The translations under genes and the position numbers were made by a program. Of a DNA stretch of 6,455 bases, positions 1 through 5,121 are shown piece by piece; the first letter of the stretch is position 1; each line of letters starts with the position of its first letter. The stretch is taken from contig DQED01000307.1 in NCBI GenBank assembly GCA_003525525.1, positions 1-6,455 of the forward strand. Reading direction: 5' to 3'. The DNA comes from Desulfovibrio sp. (lineage in GTDB: Bacteria > Desulfobacterota > Desulfovibrionia > Desulfovibrionales > Desulfovibrionaceae). The notes under the pieces are model-generated. The model did no database searches and had not been told where the DNA came from. It worked only from the letters and a program-made list of their open reading frames with translations.

Positions 1-2111
1 TCCCGCACGTTGCCCGGCCAGGGATGGCCCTCCAGCTTGTCGAGCGCGCCGCGCGACAGGCTGAGTTCCCCCTTGCCCATGCGCCGCGCGGCCAGACGCA
101 GGAAATAGCCCGACAGCACGGGAATGTCCTCGGCGCGCTCGCGAAGCGACGGCGTGGACACGGAAAGGACCTGCAAGCGGTAATAGAGGTCTTCGCGGAA
201 TTCCCCGGCGGCCACGAGCTCCTTGAGGTTGACGTTGGTGGCGGCGATGACCCGGGCGTCGAAGGCCGTTTCCTCGTCGCTGCCGAGCGGGCTGATGCGC
301 CGCACGGACAGGGCGCGCAACAGCGCCTGCTGCACGCGCGGCGAGGCGTTGCCGATCTCGTCGAGCAGCAGCGTGCCGCCGTCCGCGGCCAGAAACGCGC
401 CCTTGCGGTCGCTTTTGGCCTCGGAAAACGCGCCTTTGACGTGGCCGAACAGGGCGTCCATGAGCAGGTTTTCGTCCAGCGCCCCGCAGTTGATGGAAAT
501 AAACGGCATGGGCGCGCGCGCGCTCAGGCGGTGGATGGCCTCGGCCGTGAGTTCCTTGCCCGTGCCGGTCTCGCCGATGACGAGCACGTCGGCGTCCGTG
601 GCCGCGACCTTGCGCAGGCGTTCGAGCAGCCGCAGCATGGCCGGGCCCTCGCCCACGAGGTCCTCGAGTTTCTCTCCGTCCAACCCTTTGCGCGATCTTG
701 GCGCGATCAGCGGGACTTTTTCCTTGGCGCGAACCGAACGCAGGCGTTCGTCCCGGACTTTCAACTCCATTTCCTTGGAAAGTACCGCGGCGATGAGCCG
801 GTTGATGGAGCGCTTGAGCGAGGCTGATTCGAGGTCGCTGTCGGGCAGGTCGAGTTCATGGAGGTGCCCCTCGTGGCGCATCTGCCGCACGGCTTCGGCC
901 AGTCGCGCCAGGGGCTTGGTGATGAAGCCGGCGAGGACAACGATGAGCGCGGCCAGGGAGACGATGGCCCCGAGCGTGGTCAGGAACATGATGTTGATCT
1001 GGCCGAATTCCGCCGCCCGGGGCAGGAGGCTGCGGTCCACGAAGATGATGCCGCCGACGACCAGGGCCTCGCTCGCCCCGGACTCCTTGAAACGCACCGG
1101 CGCGTAGCCGACGAAATCCTCGCTGGAGGCGAGCTTGGGCGGCCCGAAGTCCGGCTCGCTGCGCTCCATGCCGGAACGCCCCTGCTGCAGGGCGGTGAGG
1201 ATGCGCCAGAAGGCTTCGTGGCGCGGCCCGGGCCGGAACGCGCCGTCGTAACCCGGCTTGCCGTGGTCGCCGGACAGGTTGCTCTTGACCTCCTCCACGG
1301 ACAGCGGCCGTGCGGGCTCGTCCACGTTCTCGGACTGGAAGAGCATCCAGCCCCGCTCGTCCACGAAGATGCTCTGGCGGTTTTCCGTGGTGCGGCTGAA
1401 ACCCAGAAGCGGCGAGCGGTTGGAATTGTAGAGCGACAGCACGTTGCGCACGGCCCGGGCGTCCACGGACAGGATCAGGTAGCCGGAGACGCCGCCGCCG
1501 GGCGCCGCCACGGGCGTGGACAGGCGCAGCACGGACAGGCTGCGCTGGCGCGGGGCCACGCCGAACCCCGTGGGCTGGTAGTAGACCTCGGTCAGATCGG
1601 ACAGGGAGACCTGGCCCGGCGCGCTCTCCAGGGCCTTGCGCGAGACCACGAACGGGCTGTTGCGGGCCTTGTTGGCCACGTCCGCCGGCACCTCCTCCAC
1701 GCCTTCGTCGGTGCGGATGAAGGCGAACTGGCGCTCGTAGTCCTCCCCGACAAAGACGGCCTCCGCGTAGAGCGCCCCCCTTGCCGCGGCCGAGGCCTCC
1801 ATGAAATCGCGCAAACGCTCCCGCGTGACGGGCCGGTAGGCCAGGGACAGGATATCTTCGCGGCAGCCTTCGAGCAGGCTCTCCACCTCCCGCGCCTGGG
1901 CCAGCGTCAGGATGAGGGAACTGCGGCCGATGGCCAGTTCGATGTAATAATTCGAAAAGATATTGAGGATCAAACCCGTGGCCATGAGGATGCAGACCGC
2001 GGCGGGCACGAGGAACACGAGCAGCTTCTTGCGGATGCTCCACTGGGAGAGCCCCTCGGCATAGAGGTCCGAAACCTCGGCGCGATGGTTTCGCCGAAAG
2101 AGATTGAGCAT
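1..2111 (-). CDS. Membrane-anchored one-component sigma-54 activator (Cache-like sensor, HAMP, AAA+), 3' end off window
   Basis: This gene encodes a transcription activator that probably senses a periplasmic ligand directly and drives RNA polymerase-sigma-54 open-complex formation by ATP hydrolysis. The 703 visible residues show TM1 (about 30-52), a ~320-residue periplasmic region resembling a double Cache domain (53-371), TM2 (372-396), HAMP plus a helical linker (397-475), and AAA+ from about 482. AAA+ motifs are Walker A GETGTGKE (513-520), loop 1 GAFSEA (560-565, normally GAFTGA), Walker B GGTLLLDE (578-585), arginine-finger region FREDLYYRL (from 638) and the closing WPGNVR (698-703). 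The Fis-type DNA-binding domain should follow beyond the left edge. There is no receiver, PAS or kinase domain. The ATG at 2111 is preceded by GGAGGA at good spacing. It is divergent from the usp/TauE operon, its probable target. From memory, Desulfovibrio vulgaris has a HAMP/sigma-54 gene (DVU0151) in a similar setting; this was not checked. Confidence 0.93.
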   Translation of the reverse strand, partial: MLNLFRRNHRAEVSDLYAEGLSQWSIRKKLLVFLVPAAVCILMATGLILNIFSNYYIELAIGRSSLILTLAQAREVESLLEGCREDILSLAYRPVTRERLRDFMEASAAARGALYAEAVFVGEDYERQFAFIRTDEGVEEVPADVANKARNSPFVVSRKALESAPGQVSLSDLTEVYYQPTGFGVAPRQRSLSVLRLSTPVAAPGGGVSGYLILSVDARAVRNVLSLYNSNRSPLLGFSRTTENRQSIFVDERGWMLFQSENVDEPARPLSVEEVKSNLSGDHGKPGYDGAFRPGPRHEAFWRILTALQQGRSGMERSEPDFGPPKLASSEDFVGYAPVRFKESGASEALVVGGIIFVDRSLLPRAAEFGQINIMFLTTLGAIVSLAALIVVLAGFITKPLARLAEAVRQMRHEGHLHELDLPDSDLESASLKRSINRLIAAVLSKEMELKVRDERLRSVRAKEKVPLIAPRSRKGLDGEKLEDLVGEGPAMLRLLERLRKVAATDADVLVIGETGTGKELTAEAIHRLSARAPMPFISINCGALDENLLMDALFGHVKGAFSEAKSDRKGAFLAADGGTLLLDEIGNASPRVQQALLRALSVRRISPLGSDEETAFDARVIAATNVNLKELVAAGEFREDLYYRLQVLSVSTPSLRERAEDIPVLSGYFLRLAARRMGKGELSLSRGALDKLEGHPWPGNVR

Positions 2112-2166
2112 GCGTCCTCCACGGGCCGGAACCCTGTTGCGGGAATGGCGCGATCACTCCGTTCTG

Positions 2167-2207
2167 GCGCTTGTAATGCGCAAAACCTCATGCGCGTTGT
2201 CAAGCGC
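2167..2207. promoter_or_regulatory. Imperfect inverted repeat, candidate upstream activator site
   Basis: Left arm 2167-2182 (GCGCTTGTAATGCGCA) and right arm 2191-2207 (reverse complement GCGCTTGACAACGCGCA) match at 14 of 17 positions allowing one gap, around an 8-nt spacer. The centre (2187) is about 97 bp upstream of the predicted sigma-54 start site, a usual distance for an NtrC-type enhancer. Seven T residues follow at 2208-2214, so on the plus strand it also looks like an intrinsic terminator. However, the only gene upstream on that strand is antisense to the activator, so an operator is the better reading. Binding by the neighbouring activator is inferred. Confidence 0.6.
2173..2203 (-). 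promoter_or_regulatory. Candidate sigma-70 promoter for the activator gene
   Basis: A perfect -35 hexamer TTGACA lies on the minus strand (2203-2198). With a 19-bp spacer a weak -10 candidate, CATTAC, falls at 2178-2173. The hexamer pair lies entirely within the inverted repeat, so a protein bound to the dyad should block it, which suggests negative autoregulation. The -10 is poor and the spacer long, so only the -35 is convincing. Confidence 0.35.
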
Positions 2208-2222
2208 TTTTTTTCACGAAAG

Positions 2223-2252
2223 TTGAAAATACTTTTAAAACAGAGAGATAAT
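2223..2252 (+). promoter_or_regulatory. Candidate sigma-70 promoter upstream of usp operon
   Basis: TTGAAA (2223-2228, 5 of 6 to consensus) and GATAAT (2247-2252, 5 of 6) are separated by 18 bp in an AT-rich stretch that stands out from the GC-rich surroundings. The expected start is near 2259, which would lie on the -24 element of the sigma-54 promoter. It may give basal expression. The AT-rich DNA could equally serve as a bend or IHF-type segment between enhancer and sigma-54 promoter, although I found no good IHF consensus. Confidence 0.45.
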
Positions 2253-2257
2253 TGCGC

Positions 2258-2273
2258 CGGCACGCCCCTTGCT
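2258..2273 (+). promoter_or_regulatory. Sigma-54 (-24/-12) promoter of the usp/TauE operon
   Basis: The element CGGCACG-CCCC-TTGCT matches the TGGCACG-N4-TTGCW consensus at 11 of 12 defined positions, the only miss being the first base. The invariant GG (2259-2260) and GC (2271-2272) have the exact 12-nt offset the holoenzyme requires. The start site is predicted near 2284, giving a leader of about 50 nt before the usp ATG. A sigma-54 activator gene on the other side of the same intergenic region strongly supports it. Confidence 0.82.
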
Positions 2274-2333
2274 CAAGACTGCGCGTTCACATGCGCCAAA
2301 ACGCGAATAACCGCGACTCAAGGAGGTGGGTAC

Positions 2334-2750
2334 ATGAAGATGCTCGTGGCTCTGGATCAATCGAAGTTCGCCGGGACGGTGCTCGAAAAGGCCATCGCCA
2401 TGGCCAAGAAACTGGACGCGTCCTTGTCCATCATGACGGTGGCCGAGGACTACTTCGACATCGGGGACTATCTCGACGTCGAGTCCGTCACGCAAAAGGT
2501 CTTAGAAGCGACCAAGGCCGACGCGCAAAAATACGCCGCAGAAGCCAAGGCTGCAGGCATAGAAGCGGAAGTCATCGTCGAACAGGGCGTTTCACCGGCG
2601 GACCTGATCATCGCCCACGCCAAGAACAAGGCCATCGACCTCGTCGTGGTCGGGCATCAGGGGAAAAAGGGGCTGCAACGCTTCCTGATCGGCAGCGTCG
2701 CCTCCCGCATCGCGACCCATGCGCCGTGCTCGGTGCTCGTGATCCGTTAA
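2334..2750 (+). CDS. Universal stress protein, UspA family, ATP-binding type
   Basis: This is a single-domain cytoplasmic UspA protein of 138 residues, normal for the family. It starts MKMLVALDQS, with the conserved Asp8 after the first strand that contacts the nucleotide in ATP-binding members. It carries the full G-x2-G-x9-G-S motif as GHQG (107-110) and GS (120-121), so it belongs to the nucleotide-binding rather than the non-binding UspA group. It ends in the usual strand CSVLVIR. The start is fixed by a very strong Shine-Dalgarno, AAGGAGGT (2320-2327), 6 nt before the ATG. As first gene of the predicted sigma-54 operon it is likely co-regulated with the permease, perhaps linking transport or envelope status to nucleotide level. 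Specific partners cannot be deduced. Confidence 0.95.
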   Translation: MKMLVALDQSKFAGTVLEKAIAMAKKLDASLSIMTVAEDYFDIGDYLDVESVTQKVLEATKADAQKYAAEAKAAGIEAEVIVEQGVSPADLIIAHAKNKAIDLVVVGHQGKKGLQRFLIGSVASRIATHAPCSVLVIR

Positions 2751-2768
2751 CCAAGAAAGGGGGCTGAC

Positions 2769-3065
2769 ATGCTTACGAAATGGAAGGCGCTTCTGGCGGG
2801 ATTGACCACGTTTCTGCTCCTGGCCCCGGCCGCGGCCTTTGCCGCCGGCGGCGGCGGCGCGCCCATCGTGATCGTGGCCGACACGCGCAAACTGACCGGC
2901 ATCATGGCCTGGTGGGCCAACCTCTACAACGAGTCCCACCTCTACTTCACCATCCTGACCGTCATCCTCATTCCGCTGATTGGCGTGATCTTCGGCGTGC
3001 TGGCCGACATCATCATGCACTTCATCGGCATCGACCTGAAGTCCCGCGACCTGGCGGAACACTAG
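2769..3065 (+). CDS. Small exported single-TM protein, possibly a partner of the TauE/SafE permease
   Basis: The 98-residue product has an N-terminal signal peptide (basic MLTKWK, hydrophobic 7-24, probable cleavage after AFA at 25 or the next Ala) and a glycine-rich stretch (27-30). A short periplasmic segment with a WW pair (48-49) follows, then a long hydrophobic helix (about 58-82) and a short polar tail. It starts 18 nt after the usp stop, with a purine-rich AAAGGGGG (2756-2763) as ribosome site, and ends 29 nt before the permease gene. Position and topology suggest an accessory subunit or a small protein stabilising the permease, but that is inference. I recall an uncharacterised family named after DVU0150 in the same position in Desulfovibrio vulgaris; the match needs a search. 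No catalytic or metal-binding motif is visible. Confidence 0.85.
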   Translation: MLTKWKALLAGLTTFLLLAPAAAFAAGGGGAPIVIVADTRKLTGIMAWWANLYNESHLYFTILTVILIPLIGVIFGVLADIIMHFIGIDLKSRDLAEH

Positions 3066-3094
3066 AATAACGCCCACAGGCAAAGGAGCACGAC

Positions 3095-4150
3095 ATGGAC
3101 TGGCTGTATATCCTCATGCCCATCGCGGGCGTCAAAATCTTCTGGCCCGGCCTCATCATCCTCGGCATCGGCGTCGGCGTCATCGGCGGCTTCTTCGGCA
3201 TGGGCGGCGCCTGGATGGTCACCCCGGGCCTGAACATCCTCGGTTTCCCCATGGCCTTCGCCATCGGCACCGACATCGCGCACATGGCCGGCAAATCGCT
3301 CATTTCCACCATGCGCCACGGCAAATTCGGCAACGTGGACTACAAACTCGGCTTCATCATGCTCTTCGGCACCATCGCCGGCTTCGAGGTCGGCGCGCAA
3401 ATGATCATGTGGCTGGAGCGCATCGGCAAGGTCGACATGGTCGTGCGCTGGATCTACCTGGCCCTGCTCGCCTTCATCACCTGGATGGTCTTCGCCGACG
3501 TGGCCAAGCGCAAGGCCAAGGAACGGGCCGCCATCGCCGCCGGACAGGAAGTGGACAAGCTGGCCACGGGCCTCGAGTGGCACAAGACCCTGCACAAGAT
3601 CAAGATCCCGCCCATGGTGCACCTGACCGCGGCCGGCATCTACTGCTCCGCCTGGCTGCCCATCGGCGTCAGCTTCTTCACCGGCTGGCTGGCCGGCATC
3701 CTGGGCATCGGCGGCGGCCTCATCCGCATGCCCGCCCTGATCTACCTCGTCGGCTGCCCGACCCACGTCGCCGTCGGCACCGACCTCTTCGAAGTGGCCA
3801 TCTCCGGCCTCTACGGCGCGGCCTCCTACACCTACAAGGGGCGCACCGAACTCGTCGCCGCCATCATCATGCTCATCGGCGCTGCCATGGGCGCGCAGGT
3901 CGGCGCCGTGGCCACCAAGTACATCAAGGGCTACGGCATCCGCATCGCCTTCGGCCTCGCGGTCATCGGCTGCGGCATCTCCATCCTGCTCAAGCTCCTC
4001 CCCACCTACATCCCGGGGATCAGCTACATCTGCAACGAAATCGCCACCTACCTCATCCTGGGCCTCGTTTCGGCCATGGCCATCTACATCACCGTGAAGA
4101 TGGTCCAGGGCGCCAAGCGCGAACTGGCCATGAAGAAGGCCAAGGCCTAG
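3095..4150 (+). CDS. TauE/SafE family membrane permease (sulfite/organosulfonate exporter type)
   Basis: The 351-residue polytopic protein belongs to TauE/SafE (formerly DUF81). The family's internal duplication is plain: repeat one has GGFFGMGGAWMVTPGL (31-46) then AIGTD (56-60); repeat two has GILGIGGGLIRMPAL (201-215) then AVGTD (226-230). The halves are joined by a charged, probably cytoplasmic linker (about 137-172, KRKAKERAAIAAGQEVDK and following), which makes it longer than the ~250-residue family core. Eight or nine membrane segments are expected. Characterised relatives move sulfite, sulfoacetate or related anions; the cargo and direction here cannot be read from sequence. The start at 3095 has AAAGGAG (3082-3088) upstream. 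It is the only obvious transporter of the operon, so the neighbouring small and lipoprotein genes may serve it. Annotations of such proteins as sulfate permease in sulfate reducers are largely by similarity. Confidence 0.93.
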   Translation: MDWLYILMPIAGVKIFWPGLIILGIGVGVIGGFFGMGGAWMVTPGLNILGFPMAFAIGTDIAHMAGKSLISTMRHGKFGNVDYKLGFIMLFGTIAGFEVGAQMIMWLERIGKVDMVVRWIYLALLAFITWMVFADVAKRKAKERAAIAAGQEVDKLATGLEWHKTLHKIKIPPMVHLTAAGIYCSAWLPIGVSFFTGWLAGILGIGGGLIRMPALIYLVGCPTHVAVGTDLFEVAISGLYGAASYTYKGRTELVAAIIMLIGAAMGAQVGAVATKYIKGYGIRIAFGLAVIGCGISILLKLLPTYIPGISYICNEIATYLILGLVSAMAIYITVKMVQGAKRELAMKKAKA

Positions 4151-4179
4151 GCGACAACCAAAAAGAGAAGGAGAACGCC

Positions 4180-4785
4180 ATGCCCTCGATGTACCGCAAA
4201 ATCCTGCTGGCCGCCCTGCCCGTGCTCCTCCTGGCCGGCTGCGTGGATTACGGCAAAGTGGACCAGGGCCGCACCGTGGCCATCGACACGGAAAAAAAGA
4301 CCCTGACCATGATCCCCAACATGTCCACGGACCCGGCCAAGGGCGACTTCAAGCTGCCGGCCCTGACCTTCAGCTACCCGACCAACCCCATGGACATGGG
4401 CCAGGATCCCAAGCCGGGCCTGCGCATGAAGCTCGATACCGAAAAGTCCCAGATCGTGCTCTACGATCCGCAGAAGAAGAGCTTCGACACCATCGCCATC
4501 CAGATCGTGGACAAGCAGCAAGGCATCGATTCCAAGCATCCCCTGGTCTTCGACGAAGCCAGCGGCAAGGCCAAGGCCTTCCCCGCCGTGGACAAGGACA
4601 AGAAGACCGTCACCATCTACTCCGGCGCGCAGAAGATGCTCGTCACCTTCATCCCGCCGGACCAGTACATGAGCCTGCCGGCCTCGGCCTGGAACGCCGG
4701 CGACATCGTGCGCGTCTACTTCAAGGAAGACGGCAAGGCCCTGCGCGTGATGAACGTCACCACGACGAACATCTTCAAGAAGTAA
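4180..4785 (+). CDS. Lipoprotein of unknown function (possibly DUF4881)
   Basis: The 201-residue product has a clear lipoprotein signal: basic MPSMYRK, a hydrophobic core and lipobox LLAGC with the acylated Cys at 21. The +2 residue is Val, not Asp, so outer-membrane sorting is plausible. The mature part is soluble, lysine-rich and apparently all-beta, with alternating strand patterns such as KTLTMIPN, KTVTIYSG, KMLVTFIPP and DIVRVYFKEDGKALRVMNV. The ending resembles a small beta-barrel that carries a DIVRVYF-type strand. From memory it resembles the Desulfovibrio lipoprotein family DUF4881; I cannot verify this. The start at 4180 is set by AGAAGGAGA (4166-4174); an internal ATG at 4189 is poorly spaced. 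It lies 29 nt after the permease stop and probably forms part of the same transcript. A role as periplasmic or outer-membrane partner of the permease is inferred. Confidence 0.88.
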   Translation: MPSMYRKILLAALPVLLLAGCVDYGKVDQGRTVAIDTEKKTLTMIPNMSTDPAKGDFKLPALTFSYPTNPMDMGQDPKPGLRMKLDTEKSQIVLYDPQKKSFDTIAIQIVDKQQGIDSKHPLVFDEASGKAKAFPAVDKDKKTVTIYSGAQKMLVTFIPPDQYMSLPASAWNAGDIVRVYFKEDGKALRVMNVTTTNIFKK

Positions 4786-4801
4786 CCCCACACCCCGCCC
4801 T

Positions 4802-4836
4802 GCCGCTCCGGCCCGCCGCCCGCGGGCCGGGGCGGC
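4802..4836 (+). other. Strong GC-rich intercistronic hairpin without T-tract
   Basis: The arms 4802-4816 (GCCGCTCCGGCCCGC) and 4822-4836 (GCGGGCCGGGGCGGC) form a 15-bp stem with one G-U pair and a 5-nt loop, 16 nt after the lipoprotein stop. ATATAAC follows rather than a run of T, so it is not a classical intrinsic terminator. It could protect the upstream mRNA from 3' exonucleases, attenuate expression of the two downstream genes, or terminate inefficiently. Confidence 0.6.
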
Positions 4837-4860
4837 ATATAACACTCCCAGGAGGACGCC

Positions 4861-5121
4861 ATGCTCTTCGACCGCTCCGCCTCGCCGGCCCCGGAACTCA
4901 ACAGCCGCCAGCGCCTGGCCGTCATCCTCATGGACGTGGCCGTGCTTGCCGAAGTCACTCTTTCCGTCTACATGGCATCGAAGTATCCAGACGAATTCAC
5001 CCCCGTTTTCATGAAGGCGTTTTTCTCCATGTGCATCCCGACCCTGATCGCCGGCATCTACGCCATCCGCCGCCTGCGCGACCGTCACAGCGAAACCTCC
5101 GCCAGCGGAGCCGGCGCGTGA
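4861..5121 (+). CDS. Small two-TM membrane protein, unknown function
   Basis: I do not recognise this 86-residue protein. It has a polar N-terminus (1-18), a hydrophobic helix (about 19-38, LAVILMDVAVLAEVTLSVYM), a short loop containing KYPDEFTP, a second helix (about 50-68, MKAFFSMCIPTLIAGIYAI), a basic patch RRLRDRH and a Ser/Ala/Gly-rich tail. The positive-inside rule puts the C-terminus, and so probably both ends, in the cytoplasm. AGGAGG (4850-4855) precedes the ATG at ideal distance. The stop codon overlaps the GTG of the next gene by 4 nt, so the two are very likely translationally coupled and may form a complex. It follows the 4802-4836 hairpin and may therefore be expressed at a different level from the permease part of the operon. 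Confidence 0.82.
   Translation: MLFDRSASPAPELNSRQRLAVILMDVAVLAEVTLSVYMASKYPDEFTPVFMKAFFSMCIPTLIAGIYAIRRLRDRHSETSASGAGA
5097..5110 (+). promoter_or_regulatory. Small hairpin covering the ribosome site of the 5118 gene
   Basis: CTCCG (5097-5101) and CGGAG (5106-5110) pair around the tetraloop CCAG. The second arm contains GGAG (5107-5110), the only Shine-Dalgarno-like sequence for the GTG at 5118, 7 nt downstream. Ribosomes finishing the upstream gene would open the stem, which fits the 4-nt stop/start overlap and coupled translation. Five base pairs is short, so a chance occurrence in GC-rich DNA is possible. Confidence 0.35.

Noticed and set aside
24..1107. Two plus-strand frames (24-827 and 223-1107) opposite the AAA+ and HAMP region
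   Set aside because: They are antisense shadows of the conserved AAA+ and HAMP coding region, with low-complexity composition and no ribosome site of note.
856..2157. Minus-strand frame of 433 codons overlapping the activator
   Set aside because: It is out of frame with the activator beginning at 2111, which carries all recognisable domains. The alternative frame gives Arg/Gly/Pro-rich nonsense.
2167..2214. Genuine intrinsic terminator on the plus strand
   Set aside because: There is no plus-strand gene upstream for it to end, the stem is imperfect, and the position suits an enhancer or operator better. Kept only as an alternative reading.
858..2750. Long plus-strand open frame of 630 codons antisense to the activator and ending in frame with usp
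   Set aside because: Only its last 138 codons (from 2334) are real coding sequence. The upstream part lacks protein-like character, is antisense to the well-conserved activator and exists because stops are rare in GC-rich DNA.
3409..4179. Upstream extension of the lipoprotein frame into the permease gene
   Set aside because: Translation there is His/Arg-rich shadow sequence. The lipoprotein signal peptide and ribosome site place the start at 4180.
4147..5088. Minus-strand frame of 313 codons opposite the lipoprotein and two-TM gene
   Set aside because: It is a Gly/Val/His/Asp-rich shadow antisense to two genes with good starts and signal or membrane segments.
5031..5117. ATG at 5031 as start of the last membrane protein
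   Set aside because: It lies well inside the preceding gene and would add a His/Pro/Arg-rich tail before the basic start and TM1. The GTG at 5118 has the 4-nt overlap and a spaced GGAG.
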